Shown in pieces: positions 33,042 through 41,668 of a DNA stretch of 64,000 nucleotides. This stretch comes from Alcanivorax nanhaiticus. Its GTDB lineage: Bacteria; Pseudomonadota; Gammaproteobacteria; Pseudomonadales; Alcanivoracaceae. The position numbers and the translations under genes are program-made. The stretch is taken from the NCBI RefSeq assembly GCF_000756665.1, contig NZ_ARXV01000003.1, positions 186,001 through 250,000 of the forward strand. Reading direction: 5' to 3'. The notes beneath the pieces were generated by a model that was given only the letters and a program-made list of their open reading frames with translations, had not been told where the DNA came from and did no database searches. Each line of letters opens with the position of its first letter. Position 1 is the first letter of the stretch.

Positions 33042-33806
33042 GTGAGAAACACGTTATGGATGACTGTGACCGGCGGTTTGCTGGCATTGGCGGCAAGCGG
33101 TCATGCGGCTATCAAGGCCACGGATCTGGCTGTTATCGAGGCGAACGCCTGGCGCGCGAGAATGGGGTTTCATCTGTTGGCGATCCGGGGTGACAACCCT
33201 GAAGATCGTGAATCGCTGCGTATCCTCCTGACCGAGGGCGAGAAGGATACGGCGGCATTGCAGGCTGAGGCCGACCCGACCAATGAAAAAAATGCTCAGG
33301 CATTGAATGCTGCCTGGCAGGATTTGGCTGTCAGGGCCATGGATAACCCTCTGGCATCACTGGGGTACGCAGACTATGCGGCCATGAGTGAGATGAATAC
33401 CCGCACCCTGGCGGTGGTGGCGCTGGCAGACGAAACTCCCGACGCTGCAAGCTCCCCCTACCTCGATATCGCTGATCTGTCGGTCGCCATGCAGCGGGTT
33501 GCCAGTGAATATCTTGCCTTGGCTGCGTTTCCGTCAGCGGGTCTGCCTACCGGTACAGGACTGGAACCCATGGATTTTGCCAAAGAGGCCAAGCAGATTG
33601 ATGACGCACTTGTCAGTCTGAAGACGAAGTACAAGGATGACGCTACTGCCAGTGAAGTGCTTGCGTTTGTCAGTCAGCGCTGGTCATTTGTGCGTAGCAC
33701 GGTCCCCACCATGAATGATGCAGAGAGCAAGAAGGTACCGTACCTGTTTTACCGCTATGTCACTCAGGTGGCTGAGCATGTAGAGGATCTGGTGCAAAGC
33801 CGCTAA
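33042..33806 (+). CDS. Exported helical protein, second of a tandem pair
   Basis: The protein is 254 aa from GTG 33042 (AAGGGG upstream) with signal peptide TVTGGLLALAASGHA. It aligns along its full length with the preceding gene product by eye (SVAMQRVASEYLALAAFPSAG versus AAFLQRMTSEYLNLAADPSG in the middle), which marks an old tandem duplication. No enzyme motif. It ends at a bidirectional hairpin. Confidence 0.68.
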   Translation: MRNTLWMTVTGGLLALAASGHAAIKATDLAVIEANAWRARMGFHLLAIRGDNPEDRESLRILLTEGEKDTAALQAEADPTNEKNAQALNAAWQDLAVRAMDNPLASLGYADYAAMSEMNTRTLAVVALADETPDAASSPYLDIADLSVAMQRVASEYLALAAFPSAGLPTGTGLEPMDFAKEAKQIDDALVSLKTKYKDDATASEVLAFVSQRWSFVRSTVPTMNDAESKKVPYLFYRYVTQVAEHVEDLVQSR

Positions 33807-33847
33807 GACAGAAGGGCAGGCGAGAGCCCATCTCGCCTGCATTCTGT
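33807..33847. terminator. Bidirectional hairpin between convergent genes
   Basis: GCAGGCGAGA-GCCCA-TCTCGCCTGC is a perfect 10-bp stem, extended by flanking ACAGAA / TTCTGT. It lies between the convergent 33806 and 33861 stops. Confidence 0.65.
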
Positions 33848-33860
33848 TGGTACGTTGGAA

Positions 33861-35117
33861 TCAGTCTGAGCGTGTTGATAACCAATCGGCACTGATGCGC
33901 CAGGCATGGGATGGGGCTTTGGAGCCTGAAAACACACCCGCATGCCCTCCAGGTACTTCCTCAAAGCGCTTGTCTTGGCTACCTACCAATTTCATGATTT
34001 CTCGCGCAGCGCGCAGGCTGACAATGCCATCGGTTGTGCCGGCAAAAGCAAGCAAATCCTGTTTGATAGACGCGAAATCCACCGATTGCCCCCCAATCCG
34101 TATTCGCCCCCTGGCCAGGCTATTGGCGAGGATCATCTTTTCAATCACTTCCCGCACAACTGCACCGGGGTAGTCCACCATTTCGTTAAACCACTGGCCC
34201 ATGGTCATGTACTCGGACACGTACTCACGGTCCGCCAGGTTACGAATCAAGTCCATATAGGCCTGAACTACGCCTGGCGGGTTGGTCATCTTGAAACCGA
34301 ATGCCAGCAGGCCTGCCGGGATGTGGAACAACTTGTCGTCCAGCGGCTCCAGGCGAACCTTGAACCAGTCATGAATCTTCATGGCGGGAATGGCCGCAAG
34401 TCCCATGGCTTTGCCAAATGGCCCGCTCTTGTGAAAATTCACCGGACTGGCAATGGTGATCAGGCTTCTCACTGGGTTTTCAGGGTGTCCGCCAAGATAC
34501 ATCAGCGAGAGCAGCCCGCCCATGCAGTAGCCCATCAAATTGACTTGCTCTGCTTCTGAATGAGTTCTGACTGCCTCGACAGCAGCTGGCAACCAGCGGT
34601 TGACGTAAGTATCCAGATCCAGCCCGCGTTCGTCCTGGGACGGCTTGCCCCAGTCAACAAGATACACATCATAGCCGCGCGCCATGAGGTATAGCACCAT
34701 GGAGCGGTTAGGCATCAGGTCATAGGTCCAACAGTGAATCCCAAGGGCCGGGATCAGCAACAGCGGAATACGGTGCCGCTTGCGTTCAACGGCAACACGG
34801 TCGTTATTCAGTGGAATGCTGTCTCCGGGCGGGAGACTGTAGTGCCGTACCGCCATAATGCCGTCACGATAGATTTCATCCCAAGGCGCCTTGTCCACCT
34901 GAATGAAACGTTGCGGATGGCGGCGACGCTCAACGATATGACCAACGGCCCGCAGGCCGGTCTTGAGTCTGGAAGGGGGTGCCAACGCGATTCTCCCTGA
35001 GGCGCTTGCGGCCAGAATAGGCAGCAGCGGAAACACTATTCCACGGTAAAAAAGTAACAAGAGGCCGGTTATTGTGCCTGGCACACCGGTATATAATCTC
35101 TCGTTCGGGTTGCTCAC
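33861..35117 (-). CDS. PhaC-like alpha/beta hydrolase
   Basis: The protein is about 418 aa. I favour GTG 35117, which has GAGGGA in front, over ATG 35129. The PHA-synthase lipase box G-x-C-x-G is present as GYCMGG (about residue 195), with DWGKPS before it and the C-terminal GGHAGVFSGSKAPSH holding the catalytic His; Asp is likely in FAGTTDGIV. PhaC enzymes polymerise 3-hydroxyacyl-CoA. The length is shorter than class I/II PhaC, nearer to class III-like proteins, and no PhaE, phasin or depolymerase gene is adjacent, so another acyl transfer or hydrolysis reaction is possible. Confidence 0.75.
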   Translation of the reverse strand: MSNPNERLYTGVPGTITGLLLLFYRGIVFPLLPILAASASGRIALAPPSRLKTGLRAVGHIVERRRHPQRFIQVDKAPWDEIYRDGIMAVRHYSLPPGDSIPLNNDRVAVERKRHRIPLLLIPALGIHCWTYDLMPNRSMVLYLMARGYDVYLVDWGKPSQDERGLDLDTYVNRWLPAAVEAVRTHSEAEQVNLMGYCMGGLLSLMYLGGHPENPVRSLITIASPVNFHKSGPFGKAMGLAAIPAMKIHDWFKVRLEPLDDKLFHIPAGLLAFGFKMTNPPGVVQAYMDLIRNLADREYVSEYMTMGQWFNEMVDYPGAVVREVIEKMILANSLARGRIRIGGQSVDFASIKQDLLAFAGTTDGIVSLRAAREIMKLVGSQDKRFEEVPGGHAGVFSGSKAPSHAWRISADWLSTRSD

Positions 35118-35197
35118 TATTTCCCTCATCGAAGGGCAAATGGCGACCAACAATCCTCACAAGCTACCGTTTTACTGTTTAGGAGGCATTGGCCGCT

Positions 35198-35668
35198 GTG
35201 ACAGATAGCTCCCACACATTCACTCGACTGGATATCTGCAATCGCTTTCTGGAGTCGGTTCGGCACTCAAAAGTACTCGGCATGGAAGTGCTTAGTGCAG
35301 AAGAATACTGTGTGCGCACCCGGTTACCCTGGCGCGAGGATCTGGTAGGCAATCCAGACTCCGGGGTTATGCATGGCGGAGCAATCTTCGCGATGATGGA
35401 CCAGGCGGGAGGCATGGCTGTCACATGCCGCACCTTTCCTGCATTTGAGATTACGCCCACTATCGATTTTCGTCTCGACCATTTGCGAGGGCCATCGGCT
35501 GGTGCAGCTGTCATTTGTGAGGCCAGCTGCTATCGACTCACAAATCATGTCGCCTTTATCCGGCTGACTAGCTGGGAGGAGGGTAACGAGGAAGAACCCA
35601 TTGCGACGGGGTTGGCAACCTATACCCGGTTAAAAATTGATAACGCCGGCAAGGTGGTAGGGCAATGA
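35198..35668 (+). CDS. PaaI-type hotdog thioesterase 1
   Basis: About 156 aa; GTG 35198 lies 11 bases after AGGAGG, and a TTG at 35189 is the alternative. The hotdog signature GVMHGGAIFAMMDQAGG carries the catalytic Asp. Such enzymes hydrolyse acyl- or aryl-CoA thioesters. It is divergent from the PhaC-like gene by about 80 bases and overlaps the next thioesterase gene by 4 bases. Confidence 0.85.
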   Translation: MTDSSHTFTRLDICNRFLESVRHSKVLGMEVLSAEEYCVRTRLPWREDLVGNPDSGVMHGGAIFAMMDQAGGMAVTCRTFPAFEITPTIDFRLDHLRGPSAGAAVICEASCYRLTNHVAFIRLTSWEEGNEEEPIATGLATYTRLKIDNAGKVVGQ

Positions 35669-36120
35669 ATAAACTCAAAACCCTGATCGAGGACTGCCGT
35701 AGTGGCAAGGTAGAATACCAGGCATTGGTTGATCATGTTCCCTATGCCCGCTTTCTAGGAATTCAGGTGATCTCCCAAGGGGATGAGCTGACCTTCGTAT
35801 TGCCCAAAAATGATAATGTGGTAGGCAATCCCACGCTGCCCGCTCTTCATGGTGGGGCGGTCGCGGGTTTCATGGAGCAGGCGGCAATCATCTTTATTCT
35901 CCTGCAAATGGGCGAGCCGCGGGTACCAAAGACTATCGACTTCACCATCGATTACCTGCGAGCGGGCCATTTCCGTGACACTTATGCGGAATGCAGTGTC
36001 ACCAGGCTGGGGCGTCGTATTGCTAACGTGCACATCAGTGCTTGGCAGAAGAACCGCCAGGAGCCGATCACCATTGCCCGTGCTCACTTCCTACTCTCTG
36101 AGGATGCCAACGATAGTTGA
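35665..36120 (+). CDS. PaaI-type hotdog thioesterase 2
   Basis: The 151-aa paralogue of the preceding gene has ALHGGAVAGFMEQAA, where Glu stands at the position of the usual Asp. It starts in the overlap ATGA, so the pair is coupled and may form a heteromer. Substrates are unknown; acyl-CoA is likely from the context. Confidence 0.85.
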   Translation: MNKLKTLIEDCRSGKVEYQALVDHVPYARFLGIQVISQGDELTFVLPKNDNVVGNPTLPALHGGAVAGFMEQAAIIFILLQMGEPRVPKTIDFTIDYLRAGHFRDTYAECSVTRLGRRIANVHISAWQKNRQEPITIARAHFLLSEDANDS

Positions 36121-36133
36121 GCTCTGCCACATG

Positions 36134-36165
36134 AAGGTATTGCAACGCTTGCGGCGCAATACCTT
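36134..36165 (+). terminator. Hairpin after the thioesterase pair
   Basis: AAGGTATTGC and GCAATACCTT form a perfect 10-bp stem with a 12-base loop and TTTG behind, 14 bases after the stop. Confidence 0.55.
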
Positions 36166-36368
36166 TGTCGGTGCATTGCCAGCTCGCTCCCTTCATTATA
36201 GTCGCACCAGCCTCTCATCGTGTCCTTGAGGGACGCCGGTTTCGCGCCACATCCTGCATTGTGATTTCGCGCCATTGGTGTGATGGAATGTCACACAAAC
36301 CCATTCCCTAAGGCCTCTCTCGGGGTTAGCGTGGAGTCATACCCACAACAATGCGAAAAGGTGCCTGC

Positions 36369-37472
36369 ATGAAAATAACCCGAGTCACCACCCCGCCAAC
36401 ACACATCAGTTTCTACGACAACTGGGATGGTCCCGGCGCTGAAGATATCGAAGACAAATTATCGCCTCAGCATGTTGAAGATGTGGTCGAGATTTTTCAG
36501 ACGCCGCTCACGGGGCACTATAACTGGGACTATGCATCCGCGGATGGCCGTATCCGCAAGCTCTACAAACTGGGTAAGGAGCTGAACTGGAATGCGGACA
36601 TGGACCTGGATTGGAGCCAGAGCTTTGCTCGCAGTAATCTGCCTCTGGACGAGGCTTTCAATCCATTTAATGGCTGGGAGCCGTTTGAAGCGCTTAGCGA
36701 GGATGAAAAGCTCCGTTTTGGCTGGCATAACCTGGCCTGGATGCTCGCCCAGTTCATGCATGGCGAGCAGGGTGCCTTGTTGGTTGCTTCCCAGCTTGCG
36801 AGCTGTGCACCCACTTATGATGCCAAACTTTATGCGGCCAGCCAGACGTTTGATGAAGCACGCCATGTTGAGGCATTTACCCGCTATCTACAGGAAAAAG
36901 TGGGAATCCTGTATCCAGTCAACCCAAACCTGAAGACCTTGCTCGACAAGATCCTGTCTGATCCACGCTGGGATCTGAAGTTCATTGGTATGCAGATCAT
37001 CATTGAAGGGTTGGCGCTTGCCGCTTTCAACACGCTCAAAATGACAGCGAAAGACCCCCTCCTCAAGCAGCTAATACATCTGGTGATTCGTGATGAGGCA
37101 CGCCATGTAACCTTTGGCGTCAACTACTTGGAGGACTTTGTTAAGAGTCTTTCTGATGAGGAAAGAGAAGATCGTGCGCATTTTGCCTACGAGGCTTGCG
37201 TGGTCATGCGCGAACGCTTGATCAGCACGGAAGTCTTCGAGCACTTTGGCTGGGACGTGGAAGCGGCCAGGGAGCAGGTGTTGTCTTCCGCAATTATGGG
37301 CCAGTTCCGTAATCTGCTGTTCACCCGCATCATGCCGAATCTCAAACGTATCGGATTACTGACGGACTCTGTTCGACCTCGTTTTGAATCTCTTGGTTTG
37401 CTGCAGTTTGAAAATCTGGTTGATGACGGCGAGGTGGATTGGGCCGAGTTGTCCCGGCCACTTTATGAATAA
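36369..37472 (+). CDS. Ferritin-like diiron protein
   Basis: The 367-aa protein (ATG 36369 with AAAAGG upstream) shows a four-helix diiron site: HGEQGALL (Glu, about residue 133), TFDEARH (ExxH, about 163), IIIEGLAL (Glu, about 216) and IRDEARH (ExxH, about 245). This pattern is shared by RNR R2-like, AurF-like and fatty-acid-modifying diiron oxygenases. Position among a PhaC-like enzyme, two thioesterases and a patatin suggests oxidation of a fatty acyl or lipid substrate (inference). No reductase partner is adjacent. Confidence 0.8.
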   Translation: MKITRVTTPPTHISFYDNWDGPGAEDIEDKLSPQHVEDVVEIFQTPLTGHYNWDYASADGRIRKLYKLGKELNWNADMDLDWSQSFARSNLPLDEAFNPFNGWEPFEALSEDEKLRFGWHNLAWMLAQFMHGEQGALLVASQLASCAPTYDAKLYAASQTFDEARHVEAFTRYLQEKVGILYPVNPNLKTLLDKILSDPRWDLKFIGMQIIIEGLALAAFNTLKMTAKDPLLKQLIHLVIRDEARHVTFGVNYLEDFVKSLSDEEREDRAHFAYEACVVMRERLISTEVFEHFGWDVEAAREQVLSSAIMGQFRNLLFTRIMPNLKRIGLLTDSVRPRFESLGLLQFENLVDDGEVDWAELSRPLYE

Positions 37473-37522
37473 GAGGTCAGTTGGCTGATCTCAACTTGAT
37501 GGTGCCTGGTTGGCCTTGATAG

Positions 37523-38314
37523 TCAGGCTGCCGGGCGCTCGCCGTCATTGGAAAATACGTGCACACCGCCCAAAGTGACGGGCTGAGCCAGGGCCAGCCG
37601 TGTGCTGTGGTATGCCTTCGACAATGCCTGATATCCCTGATCCAGTTTGTTGGGCCCGCTACGAGGCACTCCATCGATGGTTAGTGTCACCAGATTGGGA
37701 CGTAATGGCGGGATCAGTGCTGAACTTTGTCGCCTTCGCCATGGGGAACGGGACTGCAGGTGGTGATACAGTACCCGCTCGCCCGGCCAGGTACTGGCCA
37801 GCCCATGACGATCCGCTATGCCTCCGTCCCAGTAGTTCTGACCTTCGATGTTGGCCGGCTGGAAGAGACCTGGCACAGCGCAGGAGGCATAGATGGCTTC
37901 CACTGCATCACCGTTTCTCAACACCCGAGTCCGGCGTGAACGACCATGCCAGGCAGAAACGGCAACTGGCAGTCGGCAGTCGGCAAGATCGGTTACAGGG
38001 AGCAGGCCCCTGAGCAGACGGCGAAAGTGATGGCCTGCCAGCAAACCAAGGCCTGGCGCAGGATCCCAGAAATCGGACTTGTTAAGGGATAGCAGCTGCT
38101 GTTCCAGCGTGTTTAGCTCGCAGCCAGCCGCGACACAAGCCCCGACCAGTGCACCCGCACTGGAGCCCGTGTAACTGGCTGGAGCAATATCATGCTCATG
38201 AAGGGCTTTGACCACCCCGAAATGGGCGAAGAAACCGAAAAAGCCGGACGACATGCCCAGCGTAAAAGGGCGGCAGGAAAGCCAGTCCGCCAGAAGTGGG
38301 CCAGGCTGTGACAC
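37523..38314 (-). CDS. Patatin-like phospholipase
   Basis: The protein is 263 aa from GTG 38314 (GAGGAA upstream). Patatin signatures: oxyanion region GMSSGFFGFFAHFGVVKAL, nucleophile elbow GSSAG (about residue 53) and catalytic Asp in DGGIADRHG. Patatins hydrolyse acyl chains from lipids with a Ser-Asp dyad. No signal peptide is evident. It starts back-to-back with the MFS gene, only 17 bases apart. Confidence 0.85.
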   Translation of the reverse strand: MSQPGPLLADWLSCRPFTLGMSSGFFGFFAHFGVVKALHEHDIAPASYTGSSAGALVGACVAAGCELNTLEQQLLSLNKSDFWDPAPGLGLLAGHHFRRLLRGLLPVTDLADCRLPVAVSAWHGRSRRTRVLRNGDAVEAIYASCAVPGLFQPANIEGQNYWDGGIADRHGLASTWPGERVLYHHLQSRSPWRRRQSSALIPPLRPNLVTLTIDGVPRSGPNKLDQGYQALSKAYHSTRLALAQPVTLGGVHVFSNDGERPAA

Positions 38315-38331
38315 AAGGTGATTCCTCAATA

Positions 38332-39561
38332 ATGAATAGCGGCAAGCGTAACTCGCGAACCCTGCAACACTCAATTCTGTTGATGGCCGTTGCCGCAACG
38401 GCGTTAGGTCAAACCCTGGTTTTCACTCTGCTGCCATCCCTCGGCAGAGCAACCGGAATGGCGGAGATGGAGGTGGGGCTAATCATCAGCTGCTCGGCAC
38501 TGGTGTTTGCCCTGGCAAGTCCGGTGTGGGGTACGATCAGCGAGTCCATGGGCAGAAAAGCGGTTCTGGTTATCGGTCTCACGGGCTATTCCCTCGGGAC
38601 CTTGCTGTTCGCGCTGGTCTTTCATGCGGGCCTGAATGGCTGGATAACGGGCGGGCTACTGGTCGGTGGGCTGGTAATCAGTCGCATGCTACAGGCGGCC
38701 ATCATGGCCGCAACCCCTGCAGCAGCAGCCGCTTACACGGCAGATATCACCACGCCAGAACAGCGCACCCAGGGAATGGGGCGGATTGGCGCAGCGAATA
38801 ATCTTGGTACCGTTATCGGGCCAGTATCCGGTGGCATCCTTGCCGCAATTACGCTGGTATTCCCTCTTTACGCCGTTTCCGTTGTGACGGGCTTGATGGC
38901 GATTGGGACAGCCTGTTTTTTGCCTGCGTCTCCCCAGATCAGGGCCAAGGCTGCCCCCAGTCTGCTGCAAACCTTGAAAAAAGGACTAGGCGCTTACGCT
39001 GATCCCCGGTTGCGTGACTTGTTAATGACCGGGGTCATGCTGTTCATGAGTTTTGCACTGATTCAGCAGACATTGGGTTTCTTGTTCCAGGATCACTTTC
39101 AAATGAGTCCACAGGCTGCGGCCCGTACGCTCGGCATCACAATGATGGCTGCCGCTATTACTTCGCTGTCTGGGCAGATCATCGTCGTGCAGTGGTTGCG
39201 AGCCCCGGCCAGTCTGCTGATCGCCATGGCGGTACCTGCCATTGGCGCTGGCGCGGTGGTGCTCTGGATGGCTGAAGCCCAGCTGGTCATGAGCGGGGCA
39301 GTATTGCTGATAGGTCTGGGACTTGGTTTTGGGATGCCTGCCATCATGTCTCTCGCGAGCTTGCGGGTCGGTCATGAAGAGCAGGGGCGGGTAGCCGGGC
39401 TTGCCAGTGCGTGTCCTGCCTTGGGCTTTATCCTCGGCCCCTTGGTTGGTACCGGGCTTTACACCCTTGATCATCGCTGGCCCTACCTGTTGGTGATGGT
39501 GTTACTCATCCCGTTAAGTTGGCTGGCATGGAGGCTGGTACGGCGGTCTTCGCGGAGCTGA
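38332..39561 (+). CDS. Major facilitator superfamily transporter
   Basis: The 409-aa inner-membrane protein has about 12 hydrophobic segments and the MFS loop 2-3 motif GTISESMGRKA (about residue 65). It resembles drug or metabolite:H+ antiporters of the TetA/DHA1 type; substrate unknown. ATG 38332 has AAGGTG 11 bases upstream. Confidence 0.85.
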   Translation: MNSGKRNSRTLQHSILLMAVAATALGQTLVFTLLPSLGRATGMAEMEVGLIISCSALVFALASPVWGTISESMGRKAVLVIGLTGYSLGTLLFALVFHAGLNGWITGGLLVGGLVISRMLQAAIMAATPAAAAAYTADITTPEQRTQGMGRIGAANNLGTVIGPVSGGILAAITLVFPLYAVSVVTGLMAIGTACFLPASPQIRAKAAPSLLQTLKKGLGAYADPRLRDLLMTGVMLFMSFALIQQTLGFLFQDHFQMSPQAAARTLGITMMAAAITSLSGQIIVVQWLRAPASLLIAMAVPAIGAGAVVLWMAEAQLVMSGAVLLIGLGLGFGMPAIMSLASLRVGHEEQGRVAGLASACPALGFILGPLVGTGLYTLDHRWPYLLVMVLLIPLSWLAWRLVRRSSRS

Positions 39562-39613
39562 CAGAAATTGTCGTAGCCGCTATGGGCAGGGTTGATATGC
39601 AATCCGTACCGGC

Positions 39614-40693
39614 TCAGTCATTTTCCTTCGAGGAACCCTCTTTGGTCCGTCGCAGCTGCTCTCGCTCCAGCAGCTGAGCTTTGCGTTGCACTCCCCATCG
39701 GTAGCCTGAGAGCCCCCCGTCCTTGCGCAGGATGCGATGGCAGGGAATGACAACGGCCAGAACATTGCTGGCGCAGGCGCGCGCCACTGCTCGCGCTGCC
39801 GTTGGTTTTCCAATTCGTTCTGCCAGTGCCTGGTAATCCATTGTCATACCTGGCGGGATACTCCGGAGTGCCTCCCACACCTGCCGCTGGAAAAGGGTGC
39901 CACGAATATCCAGAGGAAGGTCCAGTGGCTCACAAGGCGAATCCAGAAAACCTACCACCTGACTGAGCCAGTCAACAAAATCGGGATCCGGTGGACAGAA
40001 TTGGGCGTTGGCGAAGTGCGCCTGGAGTTCCTGGACTTGCTGTGCAAAGTCCTCGCCGAGGGAAATCCAGCACAGGCCAGTAGCGCTGGCAGCGATCAAT
40101 AGCACACCGAGGGAGGTTTCCGCCGCCGCAAAAGTGATCACTTCTCCGCGACCTGCGAGCCTGTGGCTTCCTGCCGGCAGGCTGCTGAACTCCTTGAACT
40201 CTGTGTAGAACTGGCTTGCGGACTGGTAGCCGGCAGCATACAGGGATTCGGTCACTGAGCTGCCTTGGCCTAGTTCCCGATAGGCCCTCAGCTGTCGCAC
40301 GCCCTTGGCATATTCAAGCGGGCTGATGCCAATTTTTTGTGTGAAGGTTTTCTGCAAATGTGATGGAGAATAACCGCAGGCAGAGGCGAGTGTGGACAGT
40401 CTCGCCTGTGCGGGATCCTCTTCAATCAAGCGGCAGACAGTTAACACCATGCCGTTATGCGGGTGACTGCTCCCAAGAGGCCGGCAGCGTTTGCAAGGGC
40501 GATAACCCGCCTTCATGGCATCTTCGCAATGATCAAAGAAACGGACGTTTTCCTGCCTGGGCAAGCGCGAAGGACAGCCGGGCCGACAGACGATACCGGT
40601 AGAGGTCACCGCATAGAAAAAAGGGGCAGAACCTGAGGCTTGCCGGGAAACCAGAATATGCCAACGTTGCTCGGCCTGAGAGTCTTTTTGCAT
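39614..40693 (-). CDS. ada: Ada methyl-DNA repair protein and regulator
   Basis: Ada transfers methyl groups from O6-methylguanine and methylphosphotriesters to its own cysteines and then activates the adaptive response. The protein is about 359 aa from ATG 40693 (an ATG at 40735 is possible). Domains in order: zinc-type Ada N-domain (GIVCRPGCPS..YRPCKRC, four Cys), AraC-type helix-turn-helix (CGYSPSHLQKTFTQKIGISP), and methyltransferase with active site VIPCHRIL near residue 330. No alkB or alkA is adjacent. Confidence 0.93.
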   Translation of the reverse strand: MQKDSQAEQRWHILVSRQASGSAPFFYAVTSTGIVCRPGCPSRLPRQENVRFFDHCEDAMKAGYRPCKRCRPLGSSHPHNGMVLTVCRLIEEDPAQARLSTLASACGYSPSHLQKTFTQKIGISPLEYAKGVRQLRAYRELGQGSSVTESLYAAGYQSASQFYTEFKEFSSLPAGSHRLAGRGEVITFAAAETSLGVLLIAASATGLCWISLGEDFAQQVQELQAHFANAQFCPPDPDFVDWLSQVVGFLDSPCEPLDLPLDIRGTLFQRQVWEALRSIPPGMTMDYQALAERIGKPTAARAVARACASNVLAVVIPCHRILRKDGGLSGYRWGVQRKAQLLEREQLRRTKEGSSKEND

Positions 40694-40817
40694 GACGATT
40701 CGCTCATTGAGTCCACTGGGTCCATCATCACGCATGATTCTACGCCAGGCATCCGGGATCTTGTGAACATAGCAAATTCAGGGGGGAGAGGGCTTTAATC
40801 CAGGTACCCAGACGCAA

Positions 40818-40843
40818 AAAAGGCAGGCCCGGGGCCTGCCTTT
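40818..40843 (-). terminator. Terminator of the OmpA-like lipoprotein gene
   Basis: AAAGGCAGGCC-CCGG-GGCCTGCCTTT is a perfect stem; on the minus strand it is followed by six T in total. It lies 22 bases after the stop of the gene ending at 40866. Confidence 0.88.
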
Positions 40844-40865
40844 CATTTTTGTATTGCTGAAACTG

Positions 40866-41531
40866 TTACTCGGTATAGGGGATCAGAGTCAGCTCAACGC
40901 GACGGTTCTGCTCACGACCGCTGGCAGTACCATTGCTGGCGATGGGCTGGGTTTCACCGAAACCTACCACATCCATACGAACCTGCTCGACGCCGAAGCC
41001 ACCAAGCTGGTTGGCTACAGCCTGTGCGCGCTGCTGTGAAAGCAGCAGATTGTAGCGGTCACCGCCAGTGCTATCGGTGTGGCCGGCCACCTGGATCATG
41101 GTGGATTTGTACTCTTTCAGGACCTCTGCCACTGCATCCAGCACAGGGCTGAAGCTGGATTTAACGGTGCTGCTATCGGTATCGAAAGTCAGGTTGCCCG
41201 GCATATTGAGGATGATATTGTCGCCATCCCGGGTAACCGAAACGCCAGCACCTTCCATTTTCTGGCGCAGCTTGGCTTCCTGAACATCCATGTAGTAACC
41301 CACGCCACCGCCTGTGACGGCACCAATGCCGGCACCTTTGAGGGCGCGTTCTTTACGCTCCTTGGCGCTATCTGAAGTAGCGATGCCGATCAGGGCACCA
41401 GCAACGGCACCGATGGCAGCACCTGAGGTGGCTTTGGAAGTCTGTTTTTCCCCGGTATACGGATTGATGGTGCTACAGCCGGTGAAAGCGACGGCACTGG
41501 CAAGAACCAGAGAACCCGCAAAACGTTTCAT
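40866..41531 (-). CDS. OmpA-family outer-membrane lipoprotein with glycine zipper
   Basis: The 221-aa protein has a lipobox AFTGC (Cys 19), a glycine-zipper segment (SGAAIGAVAGALIGIA and GAGIGAVTGGGVGYY) and a C-terminal OmpA peptidoglycan-binding domain with AGHTDSTGGDRYNLLLSQQR and the Arg-rich end GREQNRRVEL. It resembles E. coli YiaD. It probably links outer membrane and cell wall. AAGGAG lies before ATG 41531. Confidence 0.92.
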   Translation of the reverse strand: MKRFAGSLVLASAVAFTGCSTINPYTGEKQTSKATSGAAIGAVAGALIGIATSDSAKERKERALKGAGIGAVTGGGVGYYMDVQEAKLRQKMEGAGVSVTRDGDNIILNMPGNLTFDTDSSTVKSSFSPVLDAVAEVLKEYKSTMIQVAGHTDSTGGDRYNLLLSQQRAQAVANQLGGFGVEQVRMDVVGFGETQPIASNGTASGREQNRRVELTLIPYTE

Positions 41532-41668
41532 GGAAACTCCTTGGACGGTAAAAGTTATTTGATTTTTAATTGTTTAGGCACGTTTTAACCATAGCGACCG
41601 TGTAAAAACTGGTAAAGTGCCGCCTCGTTAATTTGCCAACCATACCTCCTACAAAGACAGGTCTGATA

